Below are positions 48,837 to 60,343 of a stretch of DNA of 64,000 bases, piece after piece (within the stretch, counting starts at the first letter, position 1; each line of letters begins with the position of its first letter). A program made the position numbers and the translations under genes. The notes beneath the pieces are model-generated. The model was not told the origin of the DNA, did not search any database, and saw only the letters and a program-made list of their open reading frames with translations. This DNA comes from Parapristionchus giblindavisi (lineage: Eukaryota > Nematoda > Chromadorea > Rhabditida > Diplogasteridae), in contig CALSFV010000209.1 in assembly GCA_943737045.1 (NCBI GenBank), positions 1,573,501 through 1,637,500 on the forward strand. Reading direction: 5' to 3'.

Positions 48837-49735
48837 ACTGTGAAGTCGCAAATTCATTTACGATGACAATTATTAATGTAATAAAGTCCACATCTTACAA
48901 TTAAAACGTCAATGTGCATGCAAACTTATACTAGTACATTATGACTTATTCATTTATTTTACATAGTAAAACCACCTTTGCTCACGAACCAAAACGACAC
49001 TTACTATCAGTAAACGGACGAGATTCCCTACCGGACTGATACCGTAATCGATCAATAATGAAACACCAAATTACAGTATATCTTAGTCTTTATCAAATCT
49101 GTCTGTGTACAGAAATACCTCTTCTATGCAAATATGTGTATATACATATACGATATTAACATAATAATAATAATTATTATGAGGGGAAAAAACAAACAAA
49201 ATTATGAGGTGGGAATAATAATTAATCAATCAATCAATCAATACATTTCCGGGTTTACAGTTATCGTTCGTCACTAAGCCTGAATCGTGGTTCAAAATGG
49301 GTTCAAAGCTGGATAAAAAATCCGTTAACGTGTATCTACATAGGTGCGGGATCAGTGAAAGATATAAACAAAAGAGGGGGATGTATTTATGTACGAATAA
49401 AACCTTAATCGTTAGGTACGTCCCAAAACGCCCAAAGCTCTCCGTAATTAGGCGCCTTAGGCTGACCACGTGTTACCGCTGTGTATAAAAATAGCAATGC
49501 ATGACTAAAGAGGGAGTTAGTTTGCGATAGGCTGGTAGGGTGGGTGGTCGCTTAAAGGGAGTGGGGAATACGGTAATGGCAGTAGGACTACCCCGGATAG
49601 AGCGGTCGTGATGCAAAGCAGCTTGCAAAAGCTCGAATTGCGGGGGCAAAACAGGTTGCGAAAATAAGCGAAAAAAGGATAAAAATTGAAATCAATCGAT
49701 AAATCGATAATTTGAAACCAATCAATCGATAAAAT

Positions 49736-51700
49736 CTAATCAATCTTGAGCGCAGCGTAGATTCGGCACAGGAACGCGTAGGCGGCATAGAATCCGATCG
49801 TACCAGTGAGGAACCTGAAGAAGAGATCAAAGATCAAAGATTGAAACTAACAATATGTATTAAAGACACCCGTCACTTTAGTGTTTAGGGAACAGATCAT
49901 ATTGCTTTTCTAATACCTCATGATGATTCCACAAGCCACACGCTGTTTTAACAAATAACAAAAATAAGGCTCAAAGATGAAACTACAAACATAATCAAGT
50001 ATCAAAGATCAAACTACAAACATAATCAAGGTTCAAAGATCAAACTACAAACCAGAAAGTGATGGCGATGAGAGCCGAGTAGGCAAAGTAGAGCACGGTT
50101 GGCACGAAACCGACGATACTCAATTTGGTGTGAAAGTAGAAGGCAGAGTAGAGCATGACTGAAATGAGCACAGATAGATCAAAGATCAAACTACAAATGG
50201 CAAATTTGAGCAAGAAATCAAAATACAAAATATAGAGAGCAAAGTTCAAAGATCACTTACCATAAACAGCCGATCCACCGCTGACGACGAACGAACGCCA
50301 TCACCAGTGGTAGTTCTATAAATTAGATCAATCAGTGAATAATATAAAGATCTGAGATCAAAAGATCAAAGATCAAACTATCTTTTTTTACAGGGGGCAT
50401 TCCACAAATTTTCGAAAATCTCTAGTTTTACAGCGGGTACTCCCATGTATGAATAAAATCATTTATACCAATAAATAATAAACTTACAAACAGTCACCGA
50501 GACCATGCCAAGCAGCTGCAGTCCCGTTCCAACGAGGTTGACCAAGATCATCTAGGAAAGATCAAAGATCAAATATCATAGATCAAAGATCACCATAGTC
50601 AGTTTACGATACCACCAGACTACCGTACCTGATGAGGCGGAGGACGGAACACATCACCGTGGACGAGTTTCCATCCAGTCTCATCGAGTGTCTCGTCCTG
50701 TCAATTTCAAGTTTCAATGATTTCATATGAACGCGACTATACCACATAAAAAACAATGCCGTTTCTATGCACAGTCTCTATAGGACTTTATTACTATGTA
50801 ATAATTGAAAAAAAGAGATACAATCCAAAAATCAATAATCACCATTTCCTCATCACGATTATAGTGGGCAATGTCACGGCGTACGGTACGAATGATCGAG
50901 ACCGAGAGGAAACCTGATATTGATTGATTGATTAAAAAACTGATATTGATTGATTTTAATCAATCAATATCAGTTTTTGATATTTTAAAAATTCATTCTC
51001 GAAAATGAGGATCGACTATAGCTATCCGCATCCGTATTCGTAGCCAGTTACCGTAGCCAATCAATACACACCATATTACAGTATACCATTGAGCTACAGT
51101 AATCGCCTTCTACTTAATGCAATCGATATCAGTGTAAGTGTGTAACCAATCCAATATGAGATCATAACAAAATCAATCGATATCAGGGACTACGGTATTC
51201 CATCAGGGAGCAAAGTATTCCAGCTGAAACTCCATCAGAGAGATCAGAGACTAGACTCTCTATTTTCATATACAGATTATATATAGCCTAAAGTCATATC
51301 AAGATATGACACGATAACAGATGAATTGAAGGAAGGAAACCCATTGAAGGACCCACCCCATGTGCGGACAACGTGCGAACGTGATAAAGTAGTACATACC
51401 AGGCAGGTGAGTTATATCAAACAATAATGTCATTATAAAGTGATGGGTTTAATTGAACTCCAAAATGAAAAAAAAACCAATAATGATCTTAATTTATTTA
51501 TTTGATAAACCCGTAACAGGTGCGACAGCAAATACAGAAGTGATAATCTATAATAGCGTACCTTCAAGAAGACATCCCAACGGGAGGCCCAAGGAATCTC
51601 TGACTCCTCCCAATGCACTTGAAACATTCCACACGGAATTTGACGGTTGTATCGGCCTTATGGAGCTTGAGGGTGAAGTCGACGTGGTTGTTTATGTACA
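49736..51700 (-). pseudogene. TM9SF4: TM9SF4-type nonaspanin, broken copy T4
   Basis: Minus-strand exons: about 51700-51622 (NNHVDFTLKLHKADTTVKFR, luminal domain), 51618-51562 (HWEESEIPWASRWDVFLK), 50913-about 50845 (FLSVSIIRTVRRDIAHYNRD), 50697-50629 (DETGWKLVHGDVFRPP), 50551-50488 (MILVNL...), 50315-50261, 50158-50053 and 49814-49736 (AAVKID). HWEES is intact here, unlike T3, but its acceptor reads CAA where T3 has CAG, and the preceding TEQDIRW exon is lost by deletion. The exon for VDIHWFSI is also missing. NYHW-stop and the large internal deletion are shared with T3. Transposon sequence begins at about 51705. Confidence 0.78.
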
Positions 51701-51704
51701 CCAG

Positions 51705-52245
51705 GTGCATTTCCGTTTTCCTGATTTTCCGAATATTCCGAGAAAAGGTCGTAAAAAATTTCCGAATATTTTGTTTGACTAGAAAAAATTCAATTTTTCA
51801 ATAAATACGCTATTCGGGAGACCATCTACTCGAACATTTTTATCTCTCCGTATACTCAAATACTCGTTTTATTCTACATTTTCCGTCAAAGGAGAAAAAA
51901 TTCCGTCCATTAACATTCCGGTATTTGGTTATGAGTTTTAACTGTTGACTTGCTGTTCCTTATTGCTACTGTGATTTTATGGACCTCAATAAAGCAACAA
52001 TTTAGAGAGAAAAAACACGAAAATCAGAGCATTGAAGCGAATTTAGATTTTTCCGAAATTTTCCGAATTTTCGGACAAATATTTCCGGAAAACTTCCGTT
52101 TTCCGAAATTTTCCAAAAAAAAAGTATTTTCCGCACAGCCCAACAACTAAGCACAACTAAGCGACGGATGTTACTCCAATTTACGGACAATTTATTCAGC
52201 GCGTCGAACCCGCAATAGCGTCATTTGTATTTCCAGTAGATAACA
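51705..52245. repeat. Interspersed element with TTTTCCGAA motifs
   Basis: Rich in TTTTCCGAAATTTTCCGAA-like repeats and ending near GCGCGTCGAACCCGCAATAG. It is an inverted relative of 17145-17402. It interrupts the luminal part of T4. Confidence 0.55.
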
Positions 52246-52755
52246 TTATAGTCTTGTTGATTACGTTGATGACTGTTTTATCGCTGTTCGGAGAAAAATA
52301 ATGTGTTTAAACCTATTAAACAAAGAAAAAAACGTGCCTCAATAGGGGCGAGGCGGATGGAGTGAAGAGAGAGTAGAGATAGGGTCAGGGAGAGCCGAGA
52401 AAGAGTACGTAGTCCCCGCAAAGGTGAGGGGACTACGGACCCTCTGGCAGTCTCTCTTCTCTCGTGCGGGAAATACGAGAGAGGGGCAAGAGAGGGCGCG
52501 GTAAATTCGACTACGCCTACGCAACGGCAACCCTAGTAACCTGTCAAATATGTTATAGTCAAAATAGACAACCCATTGGCTTCACGAAGAAAAAACATTC
52601 GATATCATAATCATGAAAAGAACTACGCCGGTATTTTATCTATTCTATATTATTATTGTTGTTATTAAGGCTGAGGCTGTGACTAGGGAGAGAAAGGAGA
52701 GAAGAAAACTATGTTGATCTTTGATCTTTGGTATTTGATCTTTGATCTTTCCTAG
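52246..52755. other. Non-coding junction region between T4 and T5
   Basis: Contains a GA-rich hairpin block (52340-52510, TACGTAGTCCCCGCAAAGG region) and at about 52664-52700 a truncated piece of the second exon of the small gene (GGCTGAGGCTGTGACTA). Here the orientation of the units switches from minus to plus. Confidence 0.5.
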
Positions 52756-53093
52756 ATGATCTTGGTCAACCTCGTTGGAACGGGACTACAGCTGCTTGGC
52801 ATGGTCTCTGTATCAGTTTGTAAGTTTATTTTGTATATTTTTAAAAAATTTTTTTTAAATATTTTTTGTGACTTGTTTTGTTCAATATTTGGTTTGATCC
52901 TATTTGTTATCTAGTTGTGTATAATCTTCATATTAGTAATGAAATACCTTCAATTATTTTCTCCTTAAAAAACTCGATAATAATAATATTTTATCATTTC
53001 TTACAGAGAGATTGCTAATTTGACGAACAATTAGGAAGATGAAAACGTTAAAATAAAATATGAAGAAATGGTGTATCCACTGCAATTACTTGA

Positions 53094-53432
53094 TCACAGC
53101 GGGAGCTTTCGAACGAAACAACAAAAAGTGATAGGGTTTGGTATAGTTACTATATGATTTTCAAAAGAGTTCCATACTGGTACAATTCGATTACTAATAA
53201 ATGAAAGATATTGAGATGTAGATGATCGATAGGTTCTTAGTTTCATATTGTGGCCACGAGTACGAGTAATTGTATTTGAAAAAAGAAACAATGAGCGAGG
53301 GTCTAAGTCTACAAAATTGTGGATAATCTTATATGTCATGATAATGTCGTTTTGGTTTCGTCTACATTCTAATGAGGGGAGGTTGAGCTTGAGTAGACGG
53401 TTGTTGTAGTCAGCGTACGGTAAAAATGTCAT
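53094..53432 (-). mobile_element. CR1/jockey-like LINE C-terminal remnant
   Basis: Minus-strand frame with LPSLECRRNQNDIIMTYKII, TRTRGHNMKLRTYRSS and NRIVPVWNSFENH, the conserved tail downstream of the RT domain in these non-LTR elements. About 112 codons, no RT core. It lies in a T5 intron. Confidence 0.82.
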
Positions 53433-53867
53433 TAAAGAGACACTCCTATTGACCGAATAAAATACTCTTGTTTATTTGGTACGAGAGTAGCCAACCACTG
53501 CCACAATGAATTTCTATGTTTAGAGTGAGAGCATCGGTGAGAGAGGTGAGAGAGTATCAGAGAGAGCGAGGAAGGAAAGTAGGAAAGAGTGGGGAGTTAA
53601 TCGATAATTCTTCCTCTGTTTAGCAGCAGTAGCAATGCGATTATGCAATTACATTTTATACGGGCAATAGCTGATTTTACTCTCTGCTCTGATAATGCTC
53701 TCTCACTTCATTTGCACAATAATAATTTAATTAATAAGAATAAAGTGTATTCCAGTCTTCGCGGCCCTTGGTATGTTGTCTCCCTTATCTCGAGGCTCAC
53801 TCACCTCTGCCACCATCTTCCTCTATTGCTTCATGGGATTGCTTGCCGGGTGAGTGAATATTGGGCG

Positions 53868-54164
53868 ATATACGGTAGTCACACCGTTGGAGATATACGG
53901 TAGTCACACCGTTGGAGATATACGGTAGTCACACCGTTGGAGATATACGGTAGTCACACCGTTGGAGATATACGGTAGTCACACCGTTTTAGATATACGG
54001 TAGTCACACCGTTGGAGATATACGGTAGTCACACCGTTGGAGATATACGGTAGTCACACCGTTGGAGATATACGGTAGTCACACCGTTGGAGATATACGG
54101 TAGTCACACCGTTGGAGATATACGGTAGTCACACCGTTGGAGATATACGGTAGTCACACCGTTT
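53868..54164. repeat. 25 bp minisatellite, about 12 units
   Basis: Tandem GATATACGGTAGTCACACCG with TTGGA (25 bp), nearly perfect, one unit with TTTTA for TTGGA. It starts 18 bp after the splice donor of the T5 exon 53756-53849. The unit holds a small inverted pair (CGGT and ACCG). Confidence 0.97.
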
Positions 54165-55384
54165 GATCCTATCGAGGAGTGCCTTTTTATCAACGGTTTT
54201 TGGGACGGAAACTTAGGTTTGCAGTATAATTAGTTTTTTATCTTGTGTAAAAGTGTACTTGATTTTTTTCCATACAATGTTCTTTATCAAGCACACAACC
54301 ATTGTGGAGGGAATGGATCTCATTGAATGACGAATTAGTCTTGTCATACTGAGGTAGCAATGGGGTCTTGCCCCAGACAAGGGGCACTTCTGTCTTCAAT
54401 AATTCTTGGTTCATACAAAAGTGTTATTTTATTCAATTTAAGATATTTTGCCGGTCGTCTCTACAAGGGCTTCCTTGGCAAGAACCCGATCAGTTGCGCT
54501 GTTCAGGTTTGATATTTGATCTTTGATCATCTGTTCTCTAATCTTTGATCTTTTGATCTATCAATCTATTCAGACCGGTATGCTGTTTCCTTCGATCATT
54601 CTCGGCGCTGGCTTCCTGCTCAACTTCTTCCTCATCTCCAAGCACAGTTCGGGCGCGGTAAGAGTTCGAAGATCAAAGATCAAACTACAAAGATCACAGC
54701 ACAGTAAAGTCCAAATGAGCTCTAAATAATGTTCGTGTAGTCGTTATGAGAAGTGAAATTTTGTTTCCATTCAATTTAGTAATTGACCGGTGAGATCCTT
54801 GTTTCACTCTCTTTTATTTGCTTCCTGTCATTTCATTTCTATGGTATTTCATTTCTATGCTTTCTATGGTTTTTAATGGTGACAAATCAGTAATAATTTC
54901 TGATAATTTGATTATTCAGTAAGCTGGGTTTATAAATCAATAAATCAAAGATCAAACTACAGTAACCAACGATCAGACTACAAAGATCAAAGATCGATCC
55001 TTTCAGGTTCCATTCGGAACGATGATCGCGTTGCTCTTCATGTGGTTTGGTATCGATCTCCCTCTCACCTTTCTTGGCTTCTACTTTGGCTACCGTAAGC
55101 AGAGCTACCAGCATCCCGTCAAGACCGTCAAGACCAGATTCCGAGACAGGTAGGGAGAAAAGATCAAAGATCAGAAATCAGATCGGGTTTGGGTGGATAA
55201 CGCTTGTGACATAAACCAGGTAGTTAGAGGTTTCATGTGGTTGAGAATTAGTGATATGAATGCTATTGTGGATTGAAGAATGTTGACTCGAGGATTGGCG
55301 TAATCGTTGTATACTCGATGTGGGGCTAGATTGATCATAGCATTCTCAATTTCCTACTATAGACAATATAATAGATGTTTCGGA

Positions 55385-55627
55385 GTTATGCATCGTTACA
55401 TTTGCCTTACGCACGCGTCGCTGTAAAGTTTGGAGTGTGTTGGGTCCCAAGTGGAAAACCCTGATTGCCATTAGGAAGTTACCGTAACCATCGATCTATA
55501 ATGGTTGGCTACCGTAACCTACAGTATCCTTTTACCGTACCCCTGATGACAATCAGGGTTTTCCACTTGGGACCCAACACCCTCCAAAATTTGCGTCGAC
55601 GCGTGCGTGAGGTAAATGCAACGATAT
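55385..55627. mobile_element. Small palindromic MITE at the T5/D3 junction
   Basis: Arms contain GTTGGGTCCCAAGTGGAAAA and complement, with outer ends CATCGTTACATTTGCC and GGTAAATGCAACGATA. The T5-to-D3 fusion lies next to it: immediately right of it is a piece of the D exon (CTGGTTGGGAGGATGGG). Confidence 0.8.
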
Positions 55628-57978
55628 TTTCCGTGACGGCGTAGGCGCAGGGTCTATGTTCTAGTGCTGGTTGGGAGGATGGGCGTAGCTAACTGGTGAG
55701 AACATCAGAGATCAAAGATCAAAGATCTTATTTATTTTAAAGGATCAGTAATCACAAGTCTATTAGGCAAGCCTAGTGATGCTCAAAAATTCCACCGCAT
55801 AACAAAAATACTAACAACTACGTTTAGAAAACCTAATACAAAGTTATCTAAATCTTTTGGACTTTTGTCAAATTTTACCACAATTTGTCACAAATGTTTT
55901 ACTTTTTTCGTTATAATTGGGTAGTTCCAGTTTGATTGACTCCCGAAATCTCTCGGTTATCTTGATGAATCGTTGAAACGCTAATGATCCTAGTTGAGAG
56001 ATCATTGATTCATTCCGTTCCATTCAGCCGTTCTCACCTACTCTCGCAAAGACTACAATGGATGGCCAATGGCACTGGGAGTGAGCATGGCTGTGGCACT
56101 TGGTGAGTTCAAAGATCAAACTACAGTACTCTTAATTGTATAGTTTGATCTTTGATCTCTCGTCCAGGAGTGTACGTAATCGGCAATCTGGGAGACGAAC
56201 GTCGATCGTTCGCCGAGTCATGGTGATTATGGTAAGTGATACTGTATGTATCGATGATTATCGATTTATTGTCTGTATTAACAGTTTGTTAATATCTTCA
56301 AGACAAAGATAAAACATTGAAAAGTATTAGCGTTCTTAATGGGTCTCTGAAACGCGAATCGTACAAGTTGCCTCGGGCGTAGATAAATTAATTTTTTTTA
56401 TAGCGGTGAGAAATGGAGAAATGGTGGGAGCCCAAACTCTTCCTGGTCTCTTCTAACCTTGCTGCTCTCTCTCACACTGCGGAGTAAAGCAGTTTGTGAA
56501 TTTGACGTTTAACTGGTCTTGCGCTCAGAGGATTGTTAATTGACGGTTTAAAAAAAATAATTTCACTTTTTTGTGTACATGTAGTAATTTTTGGCCCAAA
56601 ATGTTGGTAGTTCACGTGCACTTCCATATTGTTTTGCTCGGTCTTGATCTGATCTTCCACAATACTCGATTTTACAATGTAGTTATTTTGCTAGTATTTC
56701 ATGTGATATGATATCCTCAATATCGTCTATTGTTGATTGCCGAATTTTTGTCGGTTTCATTGGCTTGTCTTGTATTAGAGATGGAGCGAGGAGTATACAA
56801 GTTCTGGGTAAATTGAAACACGAATCGACCTGGTTGAGAGGGTTGAGTTGGCTCCCGGGAAACGGTAAAACATTTATGTATTAACATTTATTTATAAAGG
56901 TCACCCCAAAATATATGATATCCTCAAAAAAAAAAATACGATCTTTCCTTTCCTCTTTCAGCATCAAGACTTCCTCGTTCCGCCGCTTCACTGCATTGCA
57001 ATGGCCGCGTCACTCGGAACTATCATGAGTGAGTTGATCTTTGATCTTTGATCTTTGATCTTTTGAATTTTGGTAGTTGATTTGCTCAGGCAATCGCACG
57101 GTTACGATAAGCTCGCTGAACGAGGATCGGCTGAAGTTCATGAATTATGCGGTGAGTTGTTTGAGAAATCATGCCAAAAATTTATTTGATCTTAGATCTT
57201 TACAGTTCTGGGTCTCATTGTTCGCCTTCAATACGGTACTCTTGATGATCGGCATATCACAACAGTGCATGGATCGGTAAGATTTGTTTGTAGTTTGATC
57301 TTCTACTCGTGTAGTTTGATCTTTGATCTTTTGCAATCACTTCATGATCGTATCCAGAGGCAGTACGGCGAATGAGTTTGGCGTGAAGATGACGGTCAAG
57401 GATCTCGGATATGAATGGTATATTGTATTTGATCTTTGTAGCTTGATCTTTGATCTTTGCTGGCAACTGTAGTTTGATCTGTGGAATGAAATCAATAATC
57501 AATCGATATCAGGTTCACCAATGATCGGATTACACGACGACGACTCACTCCCGAAGGCTCAGTCGAGATCCGTTTCCTTCCCATGATCAATAAAAAGGTA
57601 TTTACCGTATCCAAGTCCTACCGTAATATCAAGTAGTCTATCGCAAACTGATTCTTTCCCCAATTATTTCTGCACAAGTGTAACAACATTATTGATTTAT
57701 ATAAGATATACGGTCATTGTGATTATCACTAACTGATTTTTTAAACATAAATTATGTCTCATTTATGCAGGAGCCGTTTGTCGTGGACTTTTTGGGCATC
57801 GATTCGAAGAACGCGCCGTCTCCTGTCTGCACTCAGCTGAAAGATACTTAATAGTAAGCATACGATTTGCTACCTCAGTCGGATAAGATGGCGATATGCT
57901 TACATATAAGCATGGGCAAATGCTTACCCGGTTGCTTACTTGAAAGAAACAACTCGGCAAAAGATTGCGATAGAATGG

Positions 57979-58032
57979 GGGACCGAACCACCGAACCACT
58001 GATGGCTAGTGAAGGCGCTTACCACTGCGCCA
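57979..58032 (-). repeat. tRNA-like (SINE-type) promoter segment
   Basis: Minus strand carries TGGCGCAGTGGTAAG (A-box) and, about 35 bp later, GGTTCGGTCCC (B-box). It is similar in layout to 31555-31619. A pol III-derived SINE head is inferred. Confidence 0.5.
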
Positions 58033-58042
58033 CCTAACCATG

Positions 58043-59626
58043 TACAGTACCGTCCAAAAGTATACCAAAAAGTACATTTTTCGTCATAACTTTGTTCAAA
58101 CTCAACCGATCATGTCCAGATTTTCAGGGATTATTTTGAGAGTGTTTTTACGTGTTTTTCACAAATAAACACCCCGGTTGAACTCTTAGGTAAAATTAAT
58201 TTCGAATTTATCAAAAGTCACAAAAGTGAGATTTTCGTTTTCTTCGATTTCTTCCGAGTTTCCCGATTTATTGCGCTACCAATGTGTGTTATATAATTTT
58301 AAAACCATGTCACGGTCTCTTGGGGGCAATATTCCACCGATAACCGAATGAGAATCCATTCGTCGTTGACGTCAGATGGCTCCGTCCGCAGTCCCCTGTC
58401 ACAGGTGTTACGGATGTCTGTTTCGATTATGCCCAAGATCAGTAAAACTCCAATCCGTGCCCAAACAATGAAACTGACTAATGGACGACCTCTCAAGACG
58501 ACCACGACATCTTACCATCTGATTACCCGTGTCACGATGGAAAACTAGAGGCTCACCGCAATGGACAAAAATCGAGAACTGGTAGAATTTTACCAAATTT
58601 AGATATGTAAAGCCTCTAACTTGGGTGAAAAGACGTTTGAGAGAAGGAAATAGGTCTCTAAGATATTTGCGTAGTCCTCCTTCTTCATAATTCCCTTCAC
58701 GCGGTCCAGGGGACCAACCCCAACTACCGAGAGATAACCCCACAAAATCAACGGTACTCCTCCATGCTTCAAGGTGAGCAGCTGGTAGTTCCCATCAAAT
58801 CTAGTGTTAACCGGATGACGAAAATGATCTATTTCCACCGTACCAATCATCAGAAACTTGTTTTCGTCTGAGAATACGGCCTACTACTACTGTTGTGGGG
58901 TCCAATGCAGGTCGTCGATGTTGTGGGGTTGTTTCTCTGTAGATGGGGTTGGTCCCCTGGACTAAATGAATGGAATTATAAAGAAGAGATACTGCGTCAA
59001 TATCCTGTAGACCCATTTCCTTCACTCAAACATCTTTTCAGCCAAGTTTAGAAGCTTTAGGTACCCTAATTTGTTGAAATTCCACCGTTTCTTGCTTAGT
59101 GTCCGTTGCATTGAGCGTCGGATTCTCCTTCTAGATGCGGACAATCAGATAATCAGATGTCGTAGTCGTCTCGCGAGGTCGTCCATTAATCTTCTTCATT
59201 GTTTGTGCATAGATTGGAGCTATGTTGACCTTGTGGATGGTCGAAATAGACACCCGGAAATACTGTGAGAGGGTGGCTGCGGAAAGTCCCATCTGACGTA
59301 AACGACGAATGGATTCTCATTCGGATATCGGTGGAATATTGCCCACAAGAGACCGTGACATGGTTTTAAAATTATATAACACACATTGGTAGCGAAATGA
59401 ATCGGGAAACTCGGAAGAAATCGAAGAAAACGAAAATCTCACTTTTGTGACTTTTGATAAATTCGAAATAAATTTTACCGTAAGAGTTCAACCGGAGTGT
59501 TTATTAGTCAAAAACACGTAAAACAACTCTCAAAATAATCCCTGAAAATCTGGACATGATCGGTTGAGTTTGAAAAAAGTTATGACGAAAAATGTACTTT
59601 TTGGTATACTTTTGGACGGTACTGTA
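58043..59626. mobile_element. Tc1-like palindromic element with transposase fragments
   Basis: Flanking TA and ends CAGTACCGTCCAAAAGTATA and complement, typical of Tc1-like elements. The two halves (about 790 bp each) are inverted copies meeting near 58835. Both arms encode a degraded HTH segment (plus strand, about 58348-58548: IRAQTMKLTNGRPLKTTTTS). The minus strand near 58800-58650 encodes the catalytic-domain piece LKHGGVPLILWGYLSVVGVG, matching the GGGSVMVWG region of Tc1 transposases. Frames are broken by stops, so it is inactive. Confidence 0.82.
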
Positions 59627-60343
59627 ACTGTGACTAGCACAACTCAAAGTCTATTCCGGGAGGCGAACGCCCGCCTCTTTCAATTTAAGCATACGGTATG
59701 CTTAAATATAAGCATCTATCTTCTAAGCATACGTTTTGCTTAATTATAAGCGATCGTGTCGCAAAGCAAATGCGTAAGCAACGCATTTGCTAAGCATCTC
59801 GCAACTCTAATATCGATTTTTGTTTTTATATCACATTGTTTGTAATGAAAGAAGAGTATATCGATCGATAATTAGTAATCGATAATGATCTATTGATTCC
59901 AGCTTCCATCGTGGATGGAATACGCACTGCAGCCGTAGGTCAATCGTGGCAAACATTCGTCATGAATCGACGAATACTCATATCGGTATTCATTGATTTT
60001 GTATAGCTTCAAAATTTTTAAAAAATGTAATTTTAAAATATGTGATTTTGAAATCTATAAAATCTGTCGGACATTGATCGGATACTACTACTTTTTTCAT
60101 AATTTTTTTCTCCTATCCATGTTTCTGTCAAGCATGTAAAGTTAGATTCTTTTGCTGTTCTCTCGAGGAGTCGTTCAACCTGTGTGATTCCCGTTCCAAT
60201 GAACCATCAATTTCACAAAGCTCTTTTATTTACAATAGCCAATATATAGTAACCAATTTTACGATTGACAATGGTTATATTATTTTTTATCAATCAACCA
60301 ATCTTCTAAACATATCAATCAATAATCTACCGTATACCTTGAG

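Larger units (their letters stand above)
37330..50697. repeat. Palindrome 1: near-identical inverted arms of about 6.5 kb
   Basis: Left arm 37330-43814, right arm 44211-50697, mirror sum about 88027. Open frames on one arm recur with the same length and almost the same residues on the other (38559-38798 with 49230-49469; 42031-42384 with 45643-45996; 43033-43227 with 44799-44993). The few differences seen include one C in the exon at 37330 and single substitutions near 38419 and 42673. Outside these limits homology continues with clear divergence and indels to about 36843 and 51185. The arms carry the T 3' end, its 3' flank, an RTE-like LINE and the D 5' half. Confidence 0.93.
52756..55149 (+). 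pseudogene. TM9SF4: TM9SF4-type nonaspanin, middle part, copy T5
   Basis: Exons: 52756-52819 (MILVNLVGTGLQLLGMVSVS), 53756-53849 (FFAALGMLSPLSRGSLTSAT), 54443-54506 (YFAGRLYKGFLGKNPISCAV), 54574-54657 (GAGFLLNFFLISKHSSGA) and 55007-55149 ([20 protein letters not shown]). Phases join cleanly across the first four junctions, covering membrane segments 2-5 of the family. The last exon is 143 nt against 138 in T1/T2: a short duplication around GTCAAGACC shifts the frame just before the NQIPRQ motif and a stop follows. The acceptor at 54442 is AAG. Downstream T exons are lost; the sequence passes through a MITE into D3. A LINE remnant and a minisatellite lie in its introns. Confidence 0.82.
57827..59815. 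mobile_element. Composite insertion with TAAGCAT repeats, hosting a Tc1-like palindrome
   Basis: The outer sequence on both sides is rich in TAAGCATACG and TATAAGCAT repeats in inverted arrangement and interrupts a D3 exon at about 57826. Inside it lie a tRNA-like segment (57979-58032) and the Tc1-like element (58043-59626). Confidence 0.6.
55660..59938 (+). pseudogene. TM2/DNAJC22-like gene, 3' part, copy D3
   Basis: Exons: about 55660-55695 (partial), 56052-56102 (GWPMALGVSMAVAL), 56168-about 56235 (GVYVIGNLGDERRSFAE then frameshift), 56962-57028 (DFLVPPLHCIAMAASLGTIM), 57090-57151 (NRTVTISSLNEDRLKFMNYA), 57206-57276 (FWVSLFAFNTVLLMIGISQQ), about 57336-57417 (FMIVSRGSTANEFGVKMTVK), 57513-57597 (FTNDRITRRRLTPEGSVEIR), 57771-57826 (FVVDFLGIDSKNAPSPV, interrupted) and 59903-59938 (LPSWMEYALQP, stop). 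Damage: 22 bp deletion after FAE giving an early stop; acceptor CAA for CAG at 57335; the penultimate exon broken by a composite transposon. The conserved terminal exon agrees with D4. Confidence 0.72.

Noticed and set aside
51453..51782. 109-residue plus-strand open frame
   Set aside because: It is antisense to T4 luminal and HWEES exons, whose minus-strand translation matches the TM9SF family.
53868..54164. CRISPR-like array
   Set aside because: Units are directly adjacent with no variable spacers, and the context is a eukaryotic intron; it is a minisatellite.
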